A DNA stretch of 64,000 bases from Actinomycetospora corticicola (GTDB lineage: Bacteria; Actinomycetota; Actinomycetes; Mycobacteriales; Pseudonocardiaceae), in the NCBI RefSeq assembly GCF_013409505.1, contig NZ_JACCBN010000001.1:1054001-1118000 (forward strand), written 5' to 3'. The position numbers were made by a program, and so were the translations under genes. Shown one piece after another: positions 7,584 to 15,899 of this stretch. The notes under the pieces are model-generated. The model saw only the letters and a program-made list of their open reading frames with translations, did not search any database and had not been told where the DNA came from. Position 1 is the first letter of the stretch; each line of letters begins with the position of its first letter.

Positions 7584-8213
7584 ATGAGCTGGACCGAGAA
7601 GGTCGTCGGGGAGTTCCGGGTCTCGCCGTGGCGGACGCTCGCGCTGGGCCATCCGGGTCGCATCACGGCGTCCCGGCACTTCCGGGTCTGCCACCGCGAC
7701 CACATCCGTCTCGCGACCCCGAGCGCCCGGCTCCGCCTGGGCACCCACGCCTTCGGCTTCGCGCGCGGCGACGAGGGCGGCCTCCTCCGGCTCGACGGCG
7801 ACCTCGAACTGCGCGGCAACGTGCAGGTCGGGGTGGGCGCCGCCTGGACGGTGGGGGAGGGAGCGACGCTGTCGATCGGCGACCGCACCTACTTCTCCCC
7901 GAGCACCCGCATCGTCGCCATGAACGGCATCACGATCGGCGACGACTGCGCGATCTCCTGGGACGTCCAACTGCTCGACGAGGACTTCCACGAGGTGATC
8001 ATCGACGGGGACGTGCGCCCGACCGGGGCGCCGATCACGATCGGCGACCACGTGTGGATCGGATCCCGCGCGACGGTGCTCAAGGGCTCGGTGATCCCGG
8101 ACGACACCTCGGTCGCCTCCGGAGCCGTCGTCGCGGGGGTGTTCACCGAGCCCGGCACGGTGCTCGCCGGGTGCCCGGCGAAGGTCGTCCGCCGCAACGT
8201 CGTGTGGACGTGA
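7584..8213 (+). CDS. Left-handed beta-helix (hexapeptide repeat) acyltransferase
   Basis: 209 aa. Repeated hexapeptide units run from about residue 75 to 190 (VGVGAAWTVGEGATLSIGD, ITIGDDCAIS, ITIGDHVWIGSRATVLKGS, VASGAVVAGVF) and end in AGCPAKVVRRNV. This is the WbbJ/maltose-acetyltransferase type layout. Such enzymes transfer an acetyl or other acyl group from CoA to a sugar or small acceptor. The ATG at 7584 is 31 bp after the BVMO stop, but the function is not obviously linked. Acceptor unknown. Confidence 0.85.
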   Translation: MSWTEKVVGEFRVSPWRTLALGHPGRITASRHFRVCHRDHIRLATPSARLRLGTHAFGFARGDEGGLLRLDGDLELRGNVQVGVGAAWTVGEGATLSIGDRTYFSPSTRIVAMNGITIGDDCAISWDVQLLDEDFHEVIIDGDVRPTGAPITIGDHVWIGSRATVLKGSVIPDDTSVASGAVVAGVFTEPGTVLAGCPAKVVRRNVVWT

Positions 8214-8231
8214 GGGCGGCGTCCCGACGGT

Positions 8232-8960
8232 TCAGGCGGTGCGGGAGACAGCACGACGGGCGGCGACGACGGTGACCGCCGCGAGGGCGGCGAACGCGGG
8301 GACGGCGGCGACCCCGAGCACGGCGAGCACGGCGGGCTGGTCGGCGACGTAGGCCACGCCCCGGCCCGCGAGGTTCAGCGCGTGCAGGACGGCCCCGGCG
8401 AGGGTCGTCACCGTGTAGACGCGGAGGAGGCGTGCGTGGCTGCGCCAGTCGGCGGGGCCGCCGACGAGGCGGTTGAACAGCGAGCCGGTCACCGGGCGGC
8501 GCAGGAGGGCGGACCCGAGGAACAGCACCCCGAGCACGGCCGGGAGGAGGGTCGGGATCAGGAAGAACGCGCGGGCCTCCCCGGAGAACGCCGCGAGGCC
8601 GGCGCACACCCCGGCGACCGCCAGGCCGACCAGCGCGCCGCGCTGCGGTTCTCGGCGGGCGAGCTGCACGCCGAACGTGACCGGTGCTGCAACGGCCAGG
8701 GCGACGAACGCCCACCCGAGACCGCCGAGGGCATCGGCGACGACGAACGCGGCAGCGGGGGCCGCGGCGAGGAGGATGCCCACGACGCCACCCGAGCGCG
8801 CCAGGGCGTCCCGCATCGCCGAGGCGAGCGTCGTCGCCCCCGCCGTCGTCTCCGTCGTGGCGACCGGCTCGTCGGACCCGCGCTCGAGGGGGACGGCGGC
8901 CGTCGGGTCGAGCGCTGCGATCGGCGTGGGCGACGCGGTGGGGGTGAGGTCGTTCGGCAC
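8232..8960 (-). CDS. DUF3159 family membrane protein
   Basis: 242 aa from the GTG at 8960, chosen for a GGAG ribosome site six bases upstream; a longer frame exists. A disordered Pro/Thr/Ala N-terminus of about 55 residues is followed by four to six hydrophobic helices. LARSGGVVGILLAAAPAAAF, a LIPTLLPAVLG segment and LFNRLVGGPADWR are typical DUF3159 features. The protein is integral to the membrane and of unknown function, common in actinobacteria. It converges with the acyltransferase at its 3' end and diverges from the luciferase-like gene. Confidence 0.85.
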   Translation of the reverse strand: MPNDLTPTASPTPIAALDPTAAVPLERGSDEPVATTETTAGATTLASAMRDALARSGGVVGILLAAAPAAAFVVADALGGLGWAFVALAVAAPVTFGVQLARREPQRGALVGLAVAGVCAGLAAFSGEARAFFLIPTLLPAVLGVLFLGSALLRRPVTGSLFNRLVGGPADWRSHARLLRVYTVTTLAGAVLHALNLAGRGVAYVADQPAVLAVLGVAAVPAFAALAAVTVVAARRAVSRTA

Positions 8961-9163
8961 GGGGAGCTCCGTCCGCTTCGGGTGGTGTGTCCCGTTCACC
9001 GTCGCCGGATCCCTGGGCGACAACCACGGCCTCCCGATCCCCGGCTGGACGGTCCACCCCGGCCAGGAGGGGTCGTCCGCGGGCACCTCGACGTGGCACG
9101 CTCGCACGACGGTGGCGCAGCCCGGCCGTCGCCGGAGCCGACCTCAGCGACGAGGAGGACCCC

Positions 9164-10162
9164 GTGCAGGTGTCCTGTGCCTTCCCGACCGCCCTGAGCA
9201 CGCCCGACGACATCGCGGTGGCCGAGGAGCTCGGCTACGAGCGTGCCTGGATCTACGACACACCCCAGCAGAGCCCCGACGTCTGGATGACCCTGGCGCT
9301 GGCCGCGCAGCGGACGGAGCGGATCGGCCTCGGCCCCGGCGTGCTGGTGCCGAGCCTGCGCCACCCGATGGTCAACGCCGCGGGCACCGCGACCCTCGCC
9401 GCGCTGGCCCCGGGCCGGGTCGCGGTCGCCTTCGGGACCGGGTTCACCGGCCGACGCGCCATGGGACACGGGGCGATCACCTGGTCGTTCATGGACGCCT
9501 ACATCCGGGCCTACCGCGCGCTCCTGGCGGGCGAGGTGATCGAGTGGGAGGGGGCCCGCATGCGGATGCTCCACCCCGACGGCCACGCGCCGGCCCGGCC
9601 GGTCGAGGTCCCGGTCCTCGTCGGCGCCCTCGGGCCGAAGGGCAACAAGGTCGCCAACGAGCTCGGCGACGGCCTGTTCGTGACGCTGCAGCAGCCCGAC
9701 TTCATGACCGAGTACTCCTGGGTGCCCTACCTGGCCTGGGGCACGGTGCTCGACGACGACGAGCCGCAGGACTCCGACCACGCGCGGGTGGCGGCCGGAC
9801 CGGGGTGGGCGCTCGCCTACCACGGCGCCTACGAGTTCGCGGGCGCCGACGCGGTGCGCGAGCTCCCGGGCGGGGCGGCGTGGATGGACGTCGTGGAGCG
9901 GACGTCGCCCGACGAGCGGCACCTCGCGGTGCACGCCGGGCACTGCGTGGAGCTCAACGAGGCCGACCGGGCCGCGTGGGACGCGGGCGGCCACGTGATG
10001 GTGCGCGACGCGACGCTCAGCGGCACCCGCGACGAGGTCCGACGGCGCCTCGCCGAGCTGGGCGCCCGCGGCGTCACCGAGATCGTCTACCAGCCGTGCG
10101 GTCCCGACACCCGCTCGGAGCTGGCGCGGTTCCACGAGGCGGCGGCCGGCGTGGAGTCGTAG
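9164..10162 (+). CDS. LLM class (luciferase-like) flavin-dependent oxidoreductase
   Basis: 332 aa from GTG 9164 with a clear GAGGAGG ribosome site (9152-9158). It is a TIM-barrel bacterial-luciferase-like protein: ELGYERAWIYDTPQQ near residue 23, LALAAQRTERIGLGPGV near 45, RVAVAFGTGFTGRRAMG near 88 and VPVLVGALGPKGNKVANELGDG near 150. It is likely an F420- or FMN-dependent oxidoreductase; the cofactor cannot be decided here. It converges with the alpha/beta hydrolase ten bases downstream. Confidence 0.88.
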   Translation: MQVSCAFPTALSTPDDIAVAEELGYERAWIYDTPQQSPDVWMTLALAAQRTERIGLGPGVLVPSLRHPMVNAAGTATLAALAPGRVAVAFGTGFTGRRAMGHGAITWSFMDAYIRAYRALLAGEVIEWEGARMRMLHPDGHAPARPVEVPVLVGALGPKGNKVANELGDGLFVTLQQPDFMTEYSWVPYLAWGTVLDDDEPQDSDHARVAAGPGWALAYHGAYEFAGADAVRELPGGAAWMDVVERTSPDERHLAVHAGHCVELNEADRAAWDAGGHVMVRDATLSGTRDEVRRRLAELGARGVTEIVYQPCGPDTRSELARFHEAAAGVES

Positions 10163-10171
10163 CTCCCGTCG

Positions 10172-10999
10172 TCAGGACGCCGCGCGACGGGCGTGCTGCT
10201 CGACGAGGCGGGTGAAGATCTCGGGGTACTCGAGGTTGGTCAGGTGCCCCGCGCGGGGGAGCACCGCGAGGTCGGCCACCGGGAGCGTGCGGCGCAGCAT
10301 CAGCGTCGCGTCGATGGCCTCGTCGTCGCGGTCCCCGACGACCAGCAGGGTCGGCACGGTCATCGACACCAGCCGGTCGGTGAGGTCGTAGAGCGACGGC
10401 CGGGACGCCTGGACGCCGCGCATGGTGAGCGCCGCGCCGACCGGGTCGTGCTCGGCGAGGATGCGCAGGTGCTCGTCGTGGGCGTGCTGATCCCGCTCGC
10501 GCAACGGCAGCCGCGCCGGCCGGTTGCCGTAGTCCGCGGCCACGGTGGCCGACCCGTCCCGCTCGTAGGCGTCGGCGAGCGCGAGGGCGTCCGCCCGGAA
10601 GGCCGCGGCGCGCTCCGGCGCCGCCCCGTAGCCGCAGCCCGCGACGACGAGCCCGGCGCAGCGGTCGGGGCGGGTCAGCCCGAGGTGCAGGGTCGCGAAC
10701 CCGCCCATCGAGTTCCCGACGACGAGCGCCTGCTCGATCCCCAGCGCGTCGAGTACCGCGACCGCGTCGGCCACCGCCCGGTCCTGCGAGTAGGCGGCCG
10801 GGTCGGTCGGGACGTCGGAGTGCGGGTAGCCCCGCGCGTCGTAGGTGATGCAGCGGTACCGCTCGGCCAGGAGACCGAACTGCGGCGACCACGAGCGGTG
10901 GTCGCCCCCGAACTCGTGGAGGAACAGGACCGGCGTCCGCTGCGCGGCGTCTCCTCCCGTGTCGTACACGGCCAGGCCGACCCCGTCGTCGGTCGTCAC
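10172..10999 (-). CDS. Alpha/beta hydrolase
   Basis: 275 aa. The oxyanion segment LFLHEFGGDHRSW is near residue 26, the nucleophile elbow GNSMGG at 95-100 (Ser97), and the late histidine in RAGHLTNLE near 250. The layout fits enol-lactone hydrolases and esterases such as 3-oxoadipate enol-lactonase (PcaD-like). The GTG at 10999 overlaps the LysR stop as GTGA (10996-10999), so regulator and enzyme form one transcript and translation is probably coupled. An aromatic or lactone substrate is an inference from this pairing. Confidence 0.88.
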   Translation of the reverse strand: MTTDDGVGLAVYDTGGDAAQRTPVLFLHEFGGDHRSWSPQFGLLAERYRCITYDARGYPHSDVPTDPAAYSQDRAVADAVAVLDALGIEQALVVGNSMGGFATLHLGLTRPDRCAGLVVAGCGYGAAPERAAAFRADALALADAYERDGSATVAADYGNRPARLPLRERDQHAHDEHLRILAEHDPVGAALTMRGVQASRPSLYDLTDRLVSMTVPTLLVVGDRDDEAIDATLMLRRTLPVADLAVLPRAGHLTNLEYPEIFTRLVEQHARRAAS

Positions 11000-11889
11000 G
11001 CGCACGTCGCCGCCACCCCCCTCAACGTCTCCAGGGCGGCGCGGACCGGCGGCGTGTGCGCGGCGGCGTCCCGGAGGACGGCCATGATGGACCGGACGGG
11101 GGTCGGACGCACCACCCGGACGGTGCACAGCCCGGCCGGGAGCGCCCGCGTCCCGAGCACCGGCAGCACCGTCAGGCCGATCCCGGCGTCCACGAAGGCG
11201 ATCGCCGTGGGGTAGTCGGCCGCCTCGACGTGGAACGACGGGGCGAACCCCGCGGCCGTGCAGGCCTCGAGCAGGACGGCCCGGCACGCCCCCTGCGCGG
11301 CGTCGTTGTCGACCCACTGCTCGCCCGCCAGCTCCGCGAGCTCGACCTCCGCGACCCCGGCCAGCCGGTGGGTGCGCGGCACGACGGCGACGTAGGGGTC
11401 GTCGAGCAGGTGGTGGGCGGTGAAGCCGGGCCGCGGCGTCCAGCCCGGCCGCGCCACGGCCACCTGGAGGTCGGGCCGGTGGGCGGGGTCGTCCGGGAGG
11501 TACTCGAGCAACGACAGGTCGAGGCGGACGTCGGGGAACTCGCCGGTCAACCGGGTGACCACGTGCGGCAGCCAGGCCGACCCCGCCGAGGCGAAGTAGC
11601 CGAGGGAGACGGTGCCCGTGCGGCCCGCCCGCAGGTCGGCGACCACCGCCTCGGCCTCGCCGAGCCGGGCCAGGACCGCGTCGGCCTGGTCGGCGAGCGC
11701 CAGCCCGGCCGCCGTGGGACGCAGGCCTCGTCCGACGCGCTCGAAGAGGTTCAGCCCGGTCTCCCGTGCCAGCGCGGTGATGTGCTGGCTGACCGCCGAC
11801 GGCGTGTAGCCGAGGTTGTCGGCGGCCGCGGCCACCGTCCCGCTGGCCACGACCGACCGGAACACGCGCAGCCGCTGGGTGTCGAGCAC
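10996..11889 (-). CDS. LysR family transcriptional regulator
   Basis: 297 aa, the normal LysR length. The winged HTH is at residues 1-62 (LRVFRSVVASGTVAAAADNLGYTPSAVSQHITALARETG), followed by a two-lobed effector domain. It is followed by the overlapping alpha/beta hydrolase gene and divergent from an EamA transporter 83 bp away. LysR proteins often control a divergent neighbour, so the exporter and the hydrolase are both candidate targets. The divergent gap (11890-11972) would hold the LysR site. Confidence 0.92.
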   Translation of the reverse strand: MLDTQRLRVFRSVVASGTVAAAADNLGYTPSAVSQHITALARETGLNLFERVGRGLRPTAAGLALADQADAVLARLGEAEAVVADLRAGRTGTVSLGYFASAGSAWLPHVVTRLTGEFPDVRLDLSLLEYLPDDPAHRPDLQVAVARPGWTPRPGFTAHHLLDDPYVAVVPRTHRLAGVAEVELAELAGEQWVDNDAAQGACRAVLLEACTAAGFAPSFHVEAADYPTAIAFVDAGIGLTVLPVLGTRALPAGLCTVRVVRPTPVRSIMAVLRDAAAHTPPVRAALETLRGVAATCA

Positions 11890-11972
11890 CCGCCGACCGT
11901 ACAGTCACGCTGAATCGTCGTGAAGGACTCTTCGCTGGTGCTTCCCGGTCGAGCGGGCGCAGGCTCGGTGCC

Positions 11973-13016
11973 ATGAGCACCTCGACCGCCCCGACCCGCC
12001 GTCGGGACGACCTCCGCCCGGCGCTCGCCGCGGGGGTCACCGTGCTGCTGTGGGCGTCCGCCTTCGTCGGTGTGCGCAGCGCGGGGCACGACGTCGAGCC
12101 AGGGGCCCTCGCCTTCGGGCGCATGCTGGTCGCGAGCGCGGCCCTCACCGCTGTCGTGCTGTTCCGGGGGCTCCCGACGATGCCGCGCGGACGGCGGCTC
12201 GCCGCCGTCGCGGCCTGGGGCGTCGCCTGGTTCGGCGCCTACAACCTCGCCCTCAACGCCGCCGAGACCCATCTCGACGCGGGCACGACGGCACTGCTCG
12301 TGAACCTGGCCCCGGTGCTCGTCGCACTGCTCGCGGGCCTGTTCCTCGGGGAGGGGTTCCCGCGTCGCCTGCTCGTCGGGGTCGCGATCGCCTTCGGGGG
12401 CGTCGTCCTCATCGCGGTGGCGGGGCCGGGCGGGCGGGCCGACACCGTCGGGGTCGCGCTGGGGCTGACCGCCGCGGTGCTCTACGCCGGGGCCGCGGTC
12501 GCGCAGAAGCGGCTGCTCGCGCACACCGACGCGCTGACGATGACGTGGCTGGGGTCGCTCGCGGGCACGCTGGTCACCGCGCCGTGGGCGCCGTCGCTCG
12601 CCCGCGACCTGTCCGCGGCGCCGACCGGCACCGCGCTCACCGTGGTCTACCTCGGCCTCTTCCCGACCGCGGTCGCGTTCCTGGCCTGGGGCTACGCCCT
12701 GTCCCGCACCACCGCCGGGCGGCTGGCCTCGACCACCTACGCCGTGCCGGCCCTCGTCGTCGCGCTGTCCTGGCTGCTGCTCGCCGAGGTCCCCGCACCG
12801 CTCGCGTTCGTCGGCGGTGCGCTCTGCCTGGTCGGGGTGGCGGTGTCGCGGGGGCGCAGCCGGGCCGCGCGCGACGGTGCCGGATTTCCTGACCCTGGGT
12901 GCAAGCAGCGACGCATTGCGTGCACCCAGGAGGTGCCGGGCTACCCGTGCTCGACCGCCGCCCGGCCGGCCTCGAGCCGGGCGACCGGCACCCGGAACGG
13001 CGAGCAGGACACGTAG
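11973..13016 (+). CDS. EamA/DMT family transporter with unusual C-terminal read-through tail
   Basis: 347 aa. Ten hydrophobic helices in two EamA repeats span residues 15-298, with AETHLDAGTTALLVNLAPVLVALLAGLFLGE in the first repeat and a matching segment in the second. DMT proteins export amino acids or other small metabolites. The family part ends near 12866. The frame then runs about 50 more residues through a hairpin (12894-12930) and into the 3' end of ppdK on the other strand before a TAG at 13016. That tail is not family-like and suggests a lost stop codon. Confidence 0.85.
   Translation: MSTSTAPTRRRDDLRPALAAGVTVLLWASAFVGVRSAGHDVEPGALAFGRMLVASAALTAVVLFRGLPTMPRGRRLAAVAAWGVAWFGAYNLALNAAETHLDAGTTALLVNLAPVLVALLAGLFLGEGFPRRLLVGVAIAFGGVVLIAVAGPGGRADTVGVALGLTAAVLYAGAAVAQKRLLAHTDALTMTWLGSLAGTLVTAPWAPSLARDLSAAPTGTALTVVYLGLFPTAVAFLAWGYALSRTTAGRLASTTYAVPALVVALSWLLLAEVPAPLAFVGGALCLVGVAVSRGRSRAARDGAGFPDPGCKQRRIACTQEVPGYPCSTAARPASSRATGTRNGEQDT
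12894..12930. terminator. Hairpin between convergent EamA gene and ppdK
   Basis: A perfect 10-bp stem CCTGGGTGCA / TGCACCCAGG with a 17-base loop lies between the two convergent genes, 11 bp before the ppdK stop. It is placed as a bidirectional terminator although the EamA frame runs through it. Confidence 0.7.
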
Positions 13017-15616
13017 TCCAGGCCGGCGCGGTGGAAGAAGTGCACCGAGTCGGGGTCGCCGCCGTGCTCGCCGCAGATGCCGAGCTTGAGGCCCGGACGC
13101 ACCTCCCGGCCGCGCCACGAGGCGATCTCGACGAGCTCGCCGACGCCCACCGTGTCGAGGGACTCGAAGGGCGAGACGCCGAAGATGCCGTGGTCGAGGT
13201 AGGCCGAGAAGAACGAGCTCTCCACGTCGTCGCGGGAGAAGCCCCACGTCGTCTGCGTGAGGTCGTTGGTGCCGAACGAGAAGAACTGCGCGACCTCGGC
13301 GATCTGCGCGGCCACCAGCGCGGCGCGGGGCAGCTCGATCATCGTGCCCACCTGGTGCTCGACCGGGGCGCCGTCGACCAGCGACTCCGGCTCCTGCACC
13401 ACCTCGGCGATCTCCGCCGCCACCGCCTGCAGCTCCTGCACGGTGCCGACCAGCGGCACCATGATCTCGGGAAGGACGTTCACGCCCTCCGCGGCCAACG
13501 TCGCCGCGGCCCGGGTGATGGCGCGGATCTGCATGGCGAACAGGCCCGGGACCTGGATGCCGAGGCGGACGCCGCGCAGGCCGAGCATCGGGTTCTGCTC
13601 GTGCAGGCGGCGCACGTTCTCCAGCAGCGCCTCCTGCTCGTCGGTCAGCTCCCCGCGCTCGCGGGCGACCGCGACCTCCACCGACAGCTCGGTGAGGTCG
13701 GGCAGGAACTCGTGCAGCGGCGGATCGAGCAGGCGGATGGTCACCGGGAGCCCGGCCATCGCGCGGTAGAGGGCGGTGAAGTCCTCGATCTGCATCGGCA
13801 GCAGCGCGGCGAGCGCCTTCTCGCGCTCCTCCGGGGTCTCCGCCAGCACCAGGTCCTCCACCAGCGAGCGGCGCTCGCCGAGGAACATGTGCTCCGTGCG
13901 GCACAGCCCGATGCCCTCGGCGCCGAACCGGCGGGCCAGCCCCGCGTCCTCGCCGGTGTCGACGTTGGCGCGGACCTTCATCCGTCGTCGGGCGTCGGCG
14001 TGGGCCATGATCCGGTCGACCGCGACGACGAGCTCGTCGTCGGGATCGATCTCCCCGGTCTCGAGGTAGGACACGACGGGGCTCGCCGACACCGGGATCT
14101 CGCCGAGGTAGACCTCGCCGGACGTGCCGTCGATGGCGATGACGTCGCCCTCCACGACCTCGTGGCCCGACGCCGTCGTGAATTTCTTCCCGCGGACGTC
14201 GACCTCGAGCTCCTCGGCGCCGCAGACCGCGGTCTTGCCCATGCCGCGGGCGACCACGGCGGCGTGCGAGGTCCGCCCGCCACGGCTGGTGAGCACGCCC
14301 TCCGCGGCGATCATGCCGCCGAGGTCGTCGGGGTTCGTCTCGCGCCGCACGAGGATGACCTTCTCGCCGCGCTTGGCCCACGCGATCGCGGTCTCCGAGT
14401 CGAAGACCGCCTCCCCGCCGGCCGCGCCGGGGGAGGCGTTCATCCCCGTCGTCAGGAGCTCCTTCTCCGCGTCCGGGTCGAAGCGGGGGAACATCAGCTG
14501 CGCGAGCTGGTGCCCGGTGACGCGCAGCAACGCCTCGTCGAGGTCGATGAGGCCCTCGTCGACGAGCTGCGTCGCGACGGTGAACGCGGCGGCCGCGGTG
14601 CGCTTGCCGACGCGGGTCTGCAGCATCCAGAGCTTGCCGCGCTCGATGGTGAACTCGATGTCGCAGAGGTCGCGGTAGTGCTGCTCGAGCGTGGTCATGA
14701 TGCCCATGAGCTCGTCGTAGGAGCTCTTGTCGAGGCCCTCGAGGTCGGTCAGCGGGAGCGTGTTGCGGATGCCCGCGACGACGTCCTCGCCCTGGGCGTT
14801 CTGCAGGTAGTCGCCGTAGACCCCGCGGGTTCCCGACGCCGGGTCGCGCGTGAACGCGACGCCGGTGCCGGAGTCCATCCCGAGGTTCCCGAAGACCATC
14901 GAGCAGACCGACACGGCGGTGCCGAGGTCGGCCGGGATGCGCTCCTGGCGGCGGTAGATGTTCGCGCGCTCGGAGTTCCACGAGTCGAACACCGCGCGGA
15001 CGGCGAGGTCGAGCTGCTCGCGCGGCTCCTGCGGGAAGTCCCGCCCGGCGTGCTCGCGGACGAGGCCCTTGTAGGTCTCGACGAGGGCGGCGAGGTCGCC
15101 GGCGTCCAGGTCGAGGTCGTTCTTCGAGCCCTTGGCGGCCTTGGCGGCCTCCAGGGCGTCGTGGAAGTGCTCGGCGTCGATCCCGAGGACGGTCGCGCCG
15201 AACATCTGCACGAGGCGGCGGTAGGAGTCCCAGGCGAACCGGTCGTCGCCGGCCTGCGTGGCGAGGCCGTGCACCGAGGAGTCGTTCAGCCCGACGTTGA
15301 GGACGGTCTCCATCATCCCGGGCATCGAGAACTTCGCCCCGGACCGGACGGAGACCAGCAGCGGGTCGTCGGCCTGGCCGAGGTGCTTGCCCATCGTGGC
15401 CTCGAGGGCGGCGAGGTGCTCGGAGACCTCGTCGGCCATCCCCGCTGGTTCGGCGCCCCCGGCGAGGTACGCGCGGCAGGCGTCGGTGGTGATGACGAAC
15501 CCGGGCGGGACCGGCAGGCCGAGGTTGGTCATCTCGGCGAGGTTCGCCCCCTTGCCGCCCAGCAGGTCGCGCTGGCTCCTGTCGCCCTCGGCGAAGTCGT
15601 ACACGAACTTGGTCAT
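12941..15616 (-). CDS. ppdK: Pyruvate, phosphate dikinase
   Basis: 891 aa from ATG 15616, preceded by GGGAGGG; longer frames were rejected. It converts pyruvate, ATP and phosphate to PEP, AMP and PPi, or the reverse. The N-terminal ATP-grasp domain starts LLGGKGANLAEMTNLGLPVPPGF. The phosphohistidine domain has GGRTSHAAVVARGMGKTA near residue 448. The C-terminal PEP/pyruvate barrel has EGIGLCRTEHMF, MIELPRAAL, FFSFGTNDLTQ and LGICGEHGGDP. It lies back-to-back with the aceE-aceF-lpd operon, so the two diverging units control both directions at the pyruvate node. Confidence 0.97.
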   Translation of the reverse strand: MTKFVYDFAEGDRSQRDLLGGKGANLAEMTNLGLPVPPGFVITTDACRAYLAGGAEPAGMADEVSEHLAALEATMGKHLGQADDPLLVSVRSGAKFSMPGMMETVLNVGLNDSSVHGLATQAGDDRFAWDSYRRLVQMFGATVLGIDAEHFHDALEAAKAAKGSKNDLDLDAGDLAALVETYKGLVREHAGRDFPQEPREQLDLAVRAVFDSWNSERANIYRRQERIPADLGTAVSVCSMVFGNLGMDSGTGVAFTRDPASGTRGVYGDYLQNAQGEDVVAGIRNTLPLTDLEGLDKSSYDELMGIMTTLEQHYRDLCDIEFTIERGKLWMLQTRVGKRTAAAAFTVATQLVDEGLIDLDEALLRVTGHQLAQLMFPRFDPDAEKELLTTGMNASPGAAGGEAVFDSETAIAWAKRGEKVILVRRETNPDDLGGMIAAEGVLTSRGGRTSHAAVVARGMGKTAVCGAEELEVDVRGKKFTTASGHEVVEGDVIAIDGTSGEVYLGEIPVSASPVVSYLETGEIDPDDELVVAVDRIMAHADARRRMKVRANVDTGEDAGLARRFGAEGIGLCRTEHMFLGERRSLVEDLVLAETPEEREKALAALLPMQIEDFTALYRAMAGLPVTIRLLDPPLHEFLPDLTELSVEVAVARERGELTDEQEALLENVRRLHEQNPMLGLRGVRLGIQVPGLFAMQIRAITRAAATLAAEGVNVLPEIMVPLVGTVQELQAVAAEIAEVVQEPESLVDGAPVEHQVGTMIELPRAALVAAQIAEVAQFFSFGTNDLTQTTWGFSRDDVESSFFSAYLDHGIFGVSPFESLDTVGVGELVEIASWRGREVRPGLKLGICGEHGGDPDSVHFFHRAGLDYVSCSPFRVPVARLEAGRAAVEHG

Positions 15617-15899
15617 CGCCCAGCCCTCCCGTGCGCCGACACCACCGGGGAAACCTGACACGTCGAGCGGGCGGAAGCCACCGTGGGAGGAGGAGGACAC
15701 CCCCGTTCGGGAGCGATCCAGTGGTCCCGTCGCCCGACCGCCATGCATCCCACTGTGATCCAACCCGTCGGTAACCCGGTCGAAGCTCAAGGAAGGCTCA
15801 GGCGCGGGTCCGTCCGGCTTCCGTCGTGACGGCGCGCACGGCAGGGTGGGTCGCTCAGGACACCCCTGACCGGCAAGCGATCAACGAGGACTGCTCCGC
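15617..15899. other. Divergent intergenic region, ppdK / aceE
   Basis: 283 bp holding both promoters. I see no convincing -35/-10 pair, no riboswitch-like fold and no long palindrome. GCTCAAGGAAGGCTCAGG near 15785 contains a short imperfect direct repeat. Confidence 0.5.

Noticed and set aside
5840-7888. Minus-strand frame opposite the BVMO
   Set aside because: Shadow of the high-GC BVMO gene; no recognisable motif.
12899-15658. Plus-strand frame opposite ppdK
   Set aside because: Shadow of a well-supported gene; Arg/His/Leu/Asp-rich without domain pattern.
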